The notes: generated from the sequence alone by a model not told the origin. 11,055 bases of DNA from Ichthyophonus hoferi (GCA_002751075.1 NAOQ01000216.1:73725-84779), one strand, 5' to 3'; counted from the stretch's first letter, positions 1 through 8,727 are shown. A program made the numbers and translations.

Positions 1-54
1 AATCATTGAAGGTTAAATGTTCAATACTTTACTCTGCAAATGGAAATTATTTGA

Positions 55-183
55 AATTGTAAAATTATTAAAGAATGTGATGACAGTCGAACAAATCTAC
101 GCATACATCTACTCGATACGATACCACCAGATAAAATTCCAGATATACTAAATGTATATTGTTTTTATGAAGAAGTTCTATAA
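55..183 (+). CDS. Possible terminal exon of an upstream gene (partial)
   Basis: An open frame runs from an in-frame TGA just before base 55 to a TAA at 181-183. The stretch from about base 70 reads like ordinary protein (mixed polar and hydrophobic, including the segment LLDTIPPDKIPDIL) rather than the Tyr/Ile/Asn-rich translation typical of AT-rich noncoding DNA. An AATAAA begins four bases after the stop. Acceptor choices are poor: AG at 66-67 or at the end of GATGACAG near 87, neither with a pyrimidine tract. I do not recognise the protein. It could be the last exon of a gene lying left of the window, or chance. Confidence 0.27.
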   Translation, partial: NCKIIKECDDSRTNLRIHLLDTIPPDKIPDILNVYCFYEEVL

Positions 184-186
184 ATT

Positions 187-192
187 AATAAA
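187..192 (+). terminator. Candidate poly(A) signal AATAAA
   Basis: AATAAA lies four bases after the TAA that ends the open stretch at 55-183 and is followed by a T-rich segment. It supports that stretch being a 3' end, but AATAAA is common by chance in DNA this AT-rich. Confidence 0.3.
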
Positions 193-510
193 TGTATTTA
201 ATCAATATATATATATTATATAGATATATATAATAATGAAAACAATTGTAAAGTATTTTTATACGTAGTTGTCGGATGTTTTCAGCTAGAACATTTTCCA
301 AACGTTTATTTTTAAATGTTCAATTTAATTATTGTTATATACTTATATTTTGGTTGGCTACATATTGACCTTAATTAATTGAGATTGCGATTGCTAAAGT
401 TTCAATCTTTTTAGGTGTAATCTTGTGTATTTTTGGGAATCTGATAAGTATTAAGTTAGAGTGTAAACCTCATTGCCCTGAGAGTCTATAAAGCAGCACA
501 ATCTAATCTA

Positions 511-629
511 TGACGTCACAACATAGAACACCATTTTATCTTTTTATGTACTGATAGGCTACTATATAGTAGTCAATGTTCTCTATCGGACGTTTTTTAG
601 CTAACACCAGCTCTAATAAAATATATAAG
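511..629 (+). promoter_or_regulatory. Candidate promoter: CRE palindrome plus TATA box
   Basis: A perfect CRE (TGACGTCA, 511-518) lies about 100 bases upstream of TATATAAG (622-629), followed by a more GC-rich stretch with GGGCCC. CRE is the classic CREB/ATF site. The first downstream ATG (676) opens only 34 codons, so any transcript from here probably begins with a noncoding or short exon. It could supply the leader that is spliced to the exon at 2257, but that link is inference. Confidence 0.3.
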
Positions 630-735
630 CTGGGCCCAGACTGGTTCTGCGTACGCTGTTTTGTTCACAAACGTTATGTATGACTTTATTTATGTAGTTA
701 CGTTGTACATTAGTTCAGTCCCAGTGTATTCAATT

Positions 736-761
736 GCACTCATGGCTCGCACTCATGGCTC
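736..761. repeat. Exact tandem duplication of a 13-mer
   Basis: GCACTCATGGCTC occurs twice back to back (736-748 and 749-761) with no mismatch. It is a small recent duplication downstream of the candidate promoter, and no coding role is seen. Confidence 0.9.
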
Positions 762-956
762 TCATAGTTCACTCAGTTAATATATTAGATTACGCAGCAT
801 TATTCTAGAAGCTCTAATTATTGATAACAAATCTTAAAATTACGTATGTCTAATTTTATAATTCATTATGAAACAAATAGAATAAAAAACAGTACTATTG
901 ATGTTTTTTGATTGCAGATTTTAAAAGAAAATTTAGATTGTAAATAAATCTTACAG

Positions 957-1127
957 GAAGAAAGGCCAATGTTCATTCATAGAACAACTATAGACTGTTC
1001 ATCTAGTTGCTCCTGGCTTCAATTAAATCAAGGCTTTCATCAACAGAAGTGTTTTAAAGCAACAGGAATTGGTGCCAGAGTTATATATTTTGTAATTAAC
1101 TATGTAATGGAATGTTTAACATACTGA
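957..1127 (+). CDS. Coding-like open stretch, unrecognised (possible exon)
   Basis: After an acceptor-like AATCTTACAG (ending 956) the frame stays open for 56 codons to TGA at 1125-1127. The first 45 codons look protein-like, with several Cys, Ser, Gln and His residues. The last dozen codons drift into AT-rich composition, so a donor before about 1090 would be expected, but I see no strong one. I do not recognise the family. The opposite strand is the expected 3' UTR side of the minus-strand candidate at 1220-1360, so the two proposals compete. Confidence 0.2.
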   Translation, partial: EERPMFIHRTTIDCSSSCSWLQLNQGFHQQKCFKATGIGARVIYFVINYVMECLTY

Positions 1128-1142
1128 TAACTAATTTTAATA

Positions 1143-1148
1143 TTTATT
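1143..1148 (-). terminator. Candidate poly(A) signal, minus strand
   Basis: AATAAA on the minus strand lies about 72 bases beyond the TAA that closes the minus-strand open stretch at 1220-1360. The spacing suits a short 3' UTR. Confidence 0.3.
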
Positions 1149-1219
1149 TAATGTCTCTTGGGACTTATCACTTGGTCCAGATCTATTTAGTCAATTAATG
1201 ACAATTCAAAAACATATAT

Positions 1220-1360
1220 TTACGTTACATATTTGATATGGATAGCAATACCATAGCTGTTATTGTATTCTACGTTACCAATGTCAGTAATATCTTGGTC
1301 AGAAGTAGATACGGTGTGCGTAGATTTGTCCAAACTACTGCTTGATGATAATGGGAGTGG
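1220..1360 (-). CDS. Possible terminal exon of a minus-strand gene, unrecognised
   Basis: Read on the minus strand from an acceptor-like TATATATCAG, 46 codons run to TAA at 1222-1220. The peptide is polar, rich in Ser/Thr/Asp with a run of five serines and two tyrosines near the end (NVEYNNSYG), like a cytoplasmic tail. A second minus-strand frame, open over 1514-1335, overlaps its upstream end and encodes a strongly hydrophobic segment (including MIVWLIYL) after a Lys/Arg-Ser-Glu stretch, as in a membrane anchor. The frames differ and I see no intron of a length typical for this window to link them. A membrane-protein 3' end is a guess, and AT-rich DNA gives false membrane segments easily. 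Confidence 0.25.
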   Translation of the reverse strand, partial: PLPLSSSSSLDKSTHTVSTSDQDITDIGNVEYNNSYGIAIHIKYVT

Positions 1361-1579
1361 CTGATATATACGTCTTGGTAGGAATAGCGTATTTGTTACA
1401 CAAATATATTAACCATACGATCATGACATCTCCAATTATTTCAATAATTATTGTTAAAGCCAAAGTTTCACTGCGCTTCGATAGAGTAATCTTTATTATG
1501 ACTGTTATCTTTGTTTATTAAACTATGGAGAAATCTTTTTTCTTTGATATTTTGGTAGGAATGTTTACTAATATATCTA

Positions 1580-1587
1580 TGACGTCA
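1580..1587. promoter_or_regulatory. CRE-like palindrome TGACGTCA (second copy)
   Basis: This is a perfect CREB/ATF site. It shares 17 identical bases (ATCTATGACGTCACAAC) with the copy at 511, and the 25 or so bases that follow are also similar. It lies about 670 bases upstream of the spliced exon at 2257. The rest of 1600-2256 shows no gene I can support. Confidence 0.35.
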
Positions 1588-2256
1588 CAACTTATACCAT
1601 ATTTGTTTTTTTATATAGAAACTTTCGAATCAAGGGTAAATGCTGCTAATTGGATTAGTGCCGTTAAATTATTCTTATGTAATTGTTAAGAGCCATATTC
1701 TTGACTGAGCGATTCAGTAAGAGATCCAATTAAATTCTATGGTGAATACATTATTTTTGTTAAATGGGTATGAATGTTGGAACTGACCCTAGAGAAATAA
1801 GCCAATGTCTCAGTCTTAGAACTTCAAATAATAATTTTAAATTTTAAGCAAAATCATATGATAAAAATATCAAAATTTATAAGTTTATAGTACTTACAAT
1901 ATTTAATATGCGAATTTTTTTGGTTTGTCCCATGAGCCTCTAGAGTAGTTTGGTTTGTATGTCAATCCCCTTAGCCTTATAGCTTCAACAAATCTAAAAA
2001 TTCCTACGAGTCAACAAAAGATCTGTTGTACTAACCTGTATACGTACACTATATACATTTATATACATTCCTATTATTATCAACGGCTCCAAACGAGTAT
2101 ATGTTTAGCTAGGGGCCCGTATCTCATGTCCTCTTACACCTTTGCATATATAACGTCTATTATTTTGCTCTTATAACATAGTTATAAATACTTTAACTCT
2201 GATGGGTAGGATAGTTTAGGGCCCCCACTCTCTCCTCTTACTACTCTTTTATGCAG

Positions 2257-2492
2257 TGTTATATTTATTAAAGAAATGCTTAATCCTACATCCTATATGC
2301 ATTCCAAGCTTTGAAAATGAGAAGCCAAGATCTTCGCCTTTTGGTGGACCGAATAGGTGATAGAAAGCAAACTAAACGGACCAATGCCCTAAAGGACCTA
2401 TCTGAATGGCTGCCCACCAATGAGTTCAGGGCCTTGCTGGACAGTCACACCCTAGGGACACGTCAGGAGGCTGATAAACTAAAAATGGGGAA
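2257..2492 (+). CDS. ATM/Tel1-like N-terminal exon (TAN motif), orphan
   Basis: A long pyrimidine tract (2221-2250) ending in ATGCAG is a strong acceptor. The exon then has a 60-base leader with an in-frame stop and an ATG at 2317. The 58 codons to a donor (GTATAA at 2493) read through a helix-rich segment with RKQTKRTNALKDLSEWL. By recall this matches the TAN motif region at the extreme N-terminus of ATM/Tel1 DNA-damage kinases: a conserved Arg/Lys pair, then A-L-x-x-L, then a Leu/Trp-Leu, and a later GKY as in human ATM. An upstream noncoding exon would fit known ATM gene layouts. If unspliced, the frame stops at 2500-2502. No HEAT repeats or kinase domain follow before the legumain promoter. 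It may be the start of a gene whose intron contains legumain, a duplicated fragment, or a dead gene head. Confidence 0.5.
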
Positions 2493-2493
2493 G

Positions 2494-2545
2494 TATAAAT
2501 AGAAACAGAAATAACTAACTAGGGCTCGCTGTTCACATATATATA
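2494..2545 (+). promoter_or_regulatory. Candidate legumain core promoter with two TATA elements
   Basis: TATAAATAG (2494-2502) is close to the ideal TATA box and lies 124 bases before the legumain start codon. TATATATA (2538-2545) lies 80 bases before it. Either could position transcription, with start sites expected about 25-30 bases downstream. The first overlaps the splice donor and stop codon of the ATM-like exon. Confidence 0.45.
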
Positions 2546-2617
2546 CGCGGCTCCGGGCTGATAACAAAATCACTCAGTATCAACTACATCTTTACTATCA
2601 TTTTTTGAAATTGAGAT

Positions 2618-5600
2618 ATGAGATATCTGTCGCTTTTTTTTTCTTTAGCCACTGCATGTCAGGCCTTGGATTCCACTATTCCGCCGCATGATAATTGGGC
2701 TATTCTTGTGGCGGGTAGTAAAGGATGGCGTAACTATCGTCATCAGGTAGGTGGTTTATTGTAGAGTGCCACTATTGCTGAATAGGCTTTGAAATCTTAT
2801 CCAATGAAGTCTATTTGTTAAGTTTTAAGTTGCTTCTTATGCTTAAGAAATAATGGCAATGGTGAGTGATATATGATAATTCTAGAATGAAAGAATGCTT
2901 CCACGCATAGAAATCAAATCAAAACCTTAAACTAGCAACCTTTTATAATAGAGTATTAATACTTTAAAATATAATAACTTGAAAGAGCCTATCAAAACAT
3001 CCAAATTGAAATGATTAATTTACCGAAGTATTGGCTGGTAATTTTAAGTAACGATATGAGAGGGTAAGAAGGTGATGGCATTTAATAAAGACTGGGTAAA
3101 TACACTGAGTCGTATTAATCGGACTATGATGCCATTATGACGATAGTTTTTGGGCTGATTGGATAAGGCGGGGTTGGTATCTATTATATTGTACTGTGGG
3201 GAACCTAGACAATGCGTCCATGGCTAATGTGATAAAAGAGTAAGCTAATGGAATTTACGTGATCCTATTTATGAAGTGTTATTGCAAACATTCCACTGGT
3301 GCTTGATGGAGTTTAAAAGGGCTTCGTGAAATTGGGCAACTATTATTATATATAGAAAGGAAGCTATATGACTAAAATCAATGAATGTACGCACTGATGA
3401 ATGTACGCACTGATATAACCTACCATCTTAGGCTACAGTATTAATTTAAAATTTACATTCACTCTCCACCAATACATTTCACAGGCAGATATAGCCCATG
3501 CCAACTACCTCCTTAAACAAAATGGCTTTTCCAGTGAACACATCATACTCATGGTGTATGATGACATCCCCTACTCTTATCTTAACCCCATGGGTTTCCC
3601 GTGCATAATGTAGGTCACGTACCATGGTTTTTATGATTGGCTGTTTCCTTATTGTCTCTTTTATATTTACCAATGAGGCCCTTCCTTGCCATCTTCTTTC
3701 TTTTCTAATGCTCTAATCATCTTACTTAATGCCCTGCCATGTAGCCTGACCTGTCTCTAGCTATTGAAGCCTTTGTTCTACTATTATTACAAGCAAACCA
3801 GTGTTGTCTTCCTTGATGCCCTTGACCTACAACTCACCTCTATACACATTATGACATCATCTTTTGTGTCTCCCTAAATACGTATCATACACACTTGTAT
3901 TCTATATATAACCTTGGATCATTCAATCAATTCTCTACAGAAACTCCCCCTTTGGAGAAAATCTCTACCCATATGAGAATGTAGACTATAGAGGGGTGGA
4001 CATCTATCCCGAGCTCTTTGAAAAGGTAGGCCAATGAGAACTGGATTAGAATATTAATGGGAAGAGATTATATGGTAGTGCACGCTAGTGTACGTATTAG
4101 TATATATATATATATATAATATGTGTATATATATTCAGCTATATGCTGATATGCTGATACTTTAGTACCTAATACTTACTGGACTGTAGATATTACTAGC
4201 CTACATGTTAATATATATGTAGTTATGTGCTGATACTTCAGTACTAACACCTACTTTGCTGTAGGTATTACTAGGACAGCCCACCCACACAGGCAGTGGA
4301 AAGACTCTACGTAGTGGACCCAATGATCATGTCTTTATTAATTTTTCCGGTCATGGATCAGTGGGGATGCTTTCTTTTCCCGACCATTCAGTCTTGACAT
4401 CTGTTGAACTGACGAGGATATTGGTAACTATGGTATGTATTAATATTTGGATTTATCAAATATAATAGTATAGTCTAATGTAACTATTTGATTTACGTTA
4501 CACATCTCAAATATAGCTACATACACAGCGCGCGGTAGTCCTACACCAACTTCTCCCCCTTTCCCCCTCCCCCTCTGCTTACAGAACATGAAAAAAAAGT
4601 TCTCCAAGCTAGTGTTCTATTTGAACTCATGTTCATCAGGGTCCATGTTCGAACACCTCTTACCCCCTAATATTAATGTGTATGCAAACACTGCGAGTGA
4701 TCCTTTCAAGGATTCCTATGCTACGTATTGGTCCCAGCTTGTATGTTTCTCCCTCTCTCCCCCTTTCTCAATATGTTACACATATCTATTTATATAGGCC
4801 AATGATCCACATTTGCTTTCTACGTAACCAATTAAATACCCTATTATGTGCTGTATTATATGTATATGCATCTGGTTTGTTGCTACTATTACCAACTCAG
4901 TTTATCAATGAGGTGCATTATGGTAATATACTTCACTATATTGGTCTGTTAATAAATTCTAATTTATTATCACCTGTAGGTTTTAGATAGCCAATCAGTC
5001 ATTTCATATAACCGTTAGTATTTTGAAATAATGTGATGTGATATTTAGCCAATAGGAGGAAGAAGATAAATTTGAGACTAAATGCTGGCATTATGTAAAG
5101 AAATTGGATGTTTAATAGGTTTAAATATGAAATAATATTTTGAAGATCCAACCAAGTGTTGGTAGTTACATATAATGCCCATTTCTACCTACATATGCTA
5201 TGGTCTTAAATACTCTAACCAATAATCTGTACGAGCACATATAATACATATCTATATAGACATATACATACCTCCTTATGCCATGTCTAACCTTACATAA
5301 CATAATGTCACGTGACCCCAGTGGAACGCCTACCTAGGATGTCAGTACAGTGTGAGCTGGATGGAAAGTGCCGATGCATACTTTGCTAAACATCCCGAAG
5401 CACCATACACTCTTCAAGAATTTTTTCAGGTATACAGCTAGAAATAACCTACCATATACTAGTATTAATAGGGTATAATATATGGAATGGTTAACTAATA
5501 TCCAATATATGAATGGCAATACAAATTAAGGGCCAATGATAGGTCATACAAATATGCTATATAGTTTATCTTTTAGGCTAACCAGGACTTATCCGAGCTT

Positions 5601-7398
5601 GTTTTTGTCTGTCCAATCATAAATGCAGTTTTTTTGTATCTGATTGACTACAGAATATTGACAATTGTAGTATGTGCGGTATATACTGTATGCCATATAC
5701 TAGTTACTACATGAAAATTTTTAAATGGTGATAACATTTATAAAGAACCAATAAAAGAAAAGCAAGCTAGTTGCTAGCGTTTTACAGTGTTAGAGATATA
5801 AGCTAATTCCTATGTATACTATAGGGTACACTTTAGTACTTAACTTTTTAACCTATCAATCATGCGCTTGCAACCTATTTTATTCTCCTCAGATTGTTCG
5901 CCGTCAAGTAAGAATAAAGAGTCAAGTTTGTGAATATGGTGATGTGTCTCTGTCCCGGAAATCTATTATTGATGAATTCTTTGCATATAAAGTAACCTCC
6001 ACAAGCAATTCACGTAGGTCAGCTTCTGCCAGAGCAGAATTTAATGTAATGCAGGAAGAGGAACCGCCACTTGCGTGCCATGATACCAATTTAAATATAT
6101 TAAAGAAGGTGAGGGTTTTGTAGGGTTATTATTAATGTTTATTTTTTTATAGTTACTACATGTATATAATACTGGGACTATCTCTGTCTGTCCTATCCTA
6201 TCTAATGGTTCTTTTAGTTTAGCCATATTGATCTTATGATTTAACTGCATTGATTTCTTCTCTCTCTCCCCATCTACATATTGCTTCATTTTATCTTTAT
6301 TTTTAAATTGTTTTTATATGTTTTTATCTCTGTGGTTATTATCTGTCTTGTATTCTCTTTGTTCAATGAATCTCCCACATGCACTTGTATACTATACTTA
6401 TTTATTCACCGACAACCATATATACACACCTATACACTTCCAGATGATGGAAACAAACAGTACGGTATCGTTAGAATTAGAAGAAGAGCTCCAGGCTAGG
6501 AAACAGGCTGAAGAGCGATTTGAAACCCTGGCCTCCCTGGTGGCGGGGAACGAAGTGTATGTATAATCATAATCTAAGTTTCACTAACCATCCATCTACA
6601 CTAGTGCTAAAGTTATCATACTAGTATTATTAATGTTACCAACCAACATCCTGGCTTGGTATGATACAAGACTGGTGCAGTTAGATTATGGAGAAAAAAG
6701 GTTATAGGATTGGATAATGCAAAGGAATATATACATTGGCCATAATATATATCACCTTTTTACACTTTAGATTATTGTTAACAAAGATTTAGTCAGCAGT
6801 TTTTGTTTATCTTCATGAAAACTATTTTCCATGCTCTGAACAGTTTTGGATATACGTTGAATTTACTTTTATGTTGTTGTTTGATCAATGTCTAAGCTTA
6901 TCTGACCTTTTAAGACTATTTTACGTTATATGTTCTTGTTTATGCTCTCTTTCTTTCCTCCTCCCAATATCCTCGCTATTCCTTTCCGTATGACTTGGTT
7001 GATAGTGGCTGTCATGTATTGACAACAAATCTACTATTTAGTATCGTGATATTGCTAATCGTATTTCAGTTTAGCTCCCTTTTGGAATAACACGTAACAT
7101 AGATAATAGTGAACCCCATTGGGATATTTGTTGAATATGCATTTGTTATACTTGATCTTTAACTAATAGCCACTCTCCTATTAACAGAGGTAAAACTTAT
7201 ATTCATAAGCCTGTAGTGAAGATACACGACCATGAGTGTCTGTCAAAGTCAATTCAGGCCTTTCACCGCTTGTGCCATGTTATAGACGAGCAACATATGA
7301 AGTATGTTGGTGTACTCGCACACCTATGTAATGGGGGTCATACACATGACGATATTGTGGCTGCTCTATCGCGCAATCCTCGTTGCAGTATGAATTAG
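2618..7398 (+). CDS. LGMN: Legumain-like asparaginyl endopeptidase (family C13), nine exons, complete
   Basis: Exons: 2618-2746, 3485-3609, 3941-4025, 4265-4432, 4585-4740, 5322-5429, 5893-6108, 6444-6556, 7188-7398. All introns are GT-AG and all phases join, giving 436 residues (human legumain 433). Legumain is a lysosomal cysteine protease that cuts after Asn. Residues 1-16 form a signal peptide. The [17 protein letters not shown] block holds Asn39, Arg41 and His42 (human N42, R44, H45). Catalytic His143 lies in SGHGSVG and catalytic Cys185 in NSCSSGSMF. Residues 258-329 form a linker with basic Ser/Arg-rich stretches. Asn334 (METNST) aligns with the human autoactivation Asn323. The prodomain has Cys384, 396, 414 and 433, matching the two human disulfides. 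Odd points: human E187, D231 and D147 are replaced by Asn183, Cys228 and Gly142, so P1 preference and ligase activity may differ. PIGK also has GHG, but the Cys block and prodomain exclude it. Confidence 0.95.
3381..3412. repeat. Exact tandem duplication of a 16-mer in legumain intron 1
   Basis: ATGAATGTACGCACTG is present twice in direct succession (3381-3396, 3397-3412) with no mismatch, about 70 bases before exon 2. The rest of this 738-base intron shows nothing I can name. Confidence 0.9.
4101..4118. repeat. TA dinucleotide microsatellite
   Basis: Nine TA units lie in legumain intron 3, followed by further imperfect TA-rich sequence to about 4133. Confidence 0.85.
4152..4274 (+). repeat. 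Duplicated 3' splice-site segment in legumain intron 3
   Basis: A 48-base segment (4152-4199) recurs at 4228-4274 with about 7 mismatches and one gap. Each copy runs from TGCTGATACTT through CTGTAG to TATTACTAG, so it contains a branch region, an acceptor and the first bases of exon 4. The downstream copy is the working acceptor (AG at 4263-4264) and carries a perfect TACTAAC branch sequence (4242-4248). The upstream copy has lost that sequence, and splicing at its AG would lead to an early in-frame stop. Confidence 0.8.
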
Positions 7399-7450
7399 AC
7401 CTTATAGTATACTTACCCTATTATTGCATAAGGCTCTAGTATGAAAAGAT

Positions 7451-7465
7451 TCTGTCTGAGACAGA
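7451..7465. repeat. Short inverted repeat in legumain 3' UTR
   Basis: TCTGTC and GACAGA flank a TGA loop, giving a 6-bp stem about 55 bases after the legumain stop. A function is not evident. Confidence 0.4.
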
Positions 7466-7594
7466 TTGGAGACATGATTGTGTGGTACTATTAATGAAAA
7501 AAGGCTATACAGCTTTTATCCTAAATAACCTGCCTCCAATAGTCGGTTGCCACCCTGATCGTGGATGACACTTACTCTAGAGGCTAAAATCGAC

Positions 7595-7600
7595 AATAAA
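7595..7600 (+). terminator. Legumain poly(A) signal
   Basis: This is the first AATAAA after the legumain stop codon, 197 bases downstream. It implies a 3' UTR of roughly 215 bases. Confidence 0.55.
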
Positions 7601-7739
7601 TGGTTTAAGTAAGAAGTAAAAGCCAATTACATGTTCATTTTGAAAGTACTTTAAATGTTTTAACATGAGCATTTAGTAACTATGCAGAGACTATTTGTCA
7701 ACTTATTTGCAATATATTTGCCTTTTTAATCCTTTCAAG

Positions 7740-7850
7740 GAAATTTATTCGTTTGGCCCATCAGAAAACTGTTTTTTTATTTCATTATTGTACGAACTAT
7801 TGTCCTACTTTATAATAGTCCTGTCAAAGTTGTTGAGTCAAAAGCAAGGA
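7740..7850 (+). CDS. Weak exon candidate, unrecognised
   Basis: A T-rich tract ends in TTTCAAG (acceptor, 7739). It is followed by 37 open codons and a GTAAAA donor at 7851. If not spliced, the frame closes at 7881-7883. The peptide begins EIYSFGPSENC and then has leucine-rich helical character. It ends in phase 0, which does not match the exon proposed at 8571, so any link needs another exon. It may be chance in AT-rich DNA. Confidence 0.17.
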
Positions 7851-7912
7851 GTAAAAACAAAGCAAAGTAAAATAGATGAATAACTTTAGTAAGTAATACA
7901 CATTTGGTTTAA

Positions 7913-7927
7913 ATCCACATTGTGGAT
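7913..7927. repeat. Perfect 7-bp inverted repeat
   Basis: ATCCACA and TGTGGAT flank a single T. It lies about 45 bases beyond the end of the minus-strand open frame at 7972-8178. No transposon ends or target-site duplication were identified around it. Confidence 0.4.
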
Positions 7928-7971
7928 AATTATAGTGGTTAGGAACTGATTTTCTCCAATTCGATGGTAGA

Positions 7972-8178
7972 TCAAAATCGAAGATCAAATCCTGAAGTCT
8001 TGAGTTTTCCTATTACTGGGTCATATGTTAAAGTATTATAATCAATTGATGCAGTTTCGCTGGACTTTAGTAGTAGGTGAAATATCTTATAGAAATCTGA
8101 ATTCAAAGAAAGGGATGTGCTTTCCGGATCAAAAACAATTGTTAAGTTGCGGAATGTAAGTGTAGTCTGGATGAACAT
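7972..8178 (-). other. Unassigned minus-strand open frame, probably part of a decayed coding relic
   Basis: A 68-codon open frame on the minus strand gives a peptide of balanced composition (segments such as IVFDPESTSLSLNSDFYKI) that looks more like real protein than neighbouring frames. Coding-like stretches on the same strand continue upstream to about 8420 in several frames, the look of an eroded gene or element. I do not recognise the family. There is no AATAAA in the 110 bases after the stop. Confidence 0.25.
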
Positions 8179-8570
8179 AACCGAGTATTGTTTTTTGATT
8201 CTTCTGGGATTCCTTGGGCATGATTAGTACGATTAATCTTTGTTTTTGGGAGTGTTAGTATTTGTGGCTCTAATCGGGCACCTGTCGATAGATTGATTCA
8301 TTAATAGTTGATATTTTCTGGGTTGACCCGTTGGTTGTTTCTAGCGGAAATTTACGAACGTTACACAACTGCACTAGACTTCTAACCCTTCTTATGATCA
8401 ATCAAAATAACTGGGAATGCCAGATCGTAGATTAGATTAATATTTCATTATAATAAATTCCTAACACCTCTCTTGTATATATAAATATCTATACTTACAT
8501 GTTTATAGCTAGTTTTACAGTTTCAAACGAACCATTTACTCACTATAAACTATATATTTCTATGTTTTAG

Positions 8571-8727
8571 TTATTATATACAACGCTATTTTTAACCATA
8601 GAGCCTTGTTTTTAAGGCAAACTAGTTACCATCCTACAGCTTTGAAGCTGTTCAAGTCCTTAGGAGGTCTTGCTGTTAATAAACATGTTGAATGCAGCCT
8701 GCCTGCATATATAAATAAAAATACGGA
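8571..8727 (+). CDS. Candidate internal exon of an unrecognised gene
   Basis: An acceptor (TTTCTATGTTTTAG, ending 8570) opens a frame that stays clear to a GTACGT donor at 8728. The peptide looks like a genuine helical protein, for example LRQTSYHPTALKLFKSLGG and a following VNKHVECSLP. The frame also continues past the donor for another 18 sensible codons before entering the CATA repeat, so the donor choice is uncertain. The exon ends in phase 2 and joins in frame to the exon proposed at 9281. I do not recognise the family. An alpha-helical repeat protein is possible but not shown. Confidence 0.35.

Noticed and set aside
1069-1080. TGGTGCCAGAG resembling a retroelement primer-binding site
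   Set aside because: No paired terminal repeats and no gag or pol similarity were found around it. The short match is best treated as chance.
1955-2176. Plus-strand 73-codon open frame
   Set aside because: The Tyr/Ile/Thr-rich translation of AT-rich repeats has no splice or homology support.
3479-3673. Minus-strand 64-codon open frame
   Set aside because: It is the antisense of legumain exon 2 (3485-3609), whose plus-strand reading matches legumain.
4676-4990. Plus-strand 104-codon open frame
   Set aside because: It overlaps legumain exon 5 in another frame and runs through intron 5; the translation is Tyr/Leu/Ile-rich with no domain.
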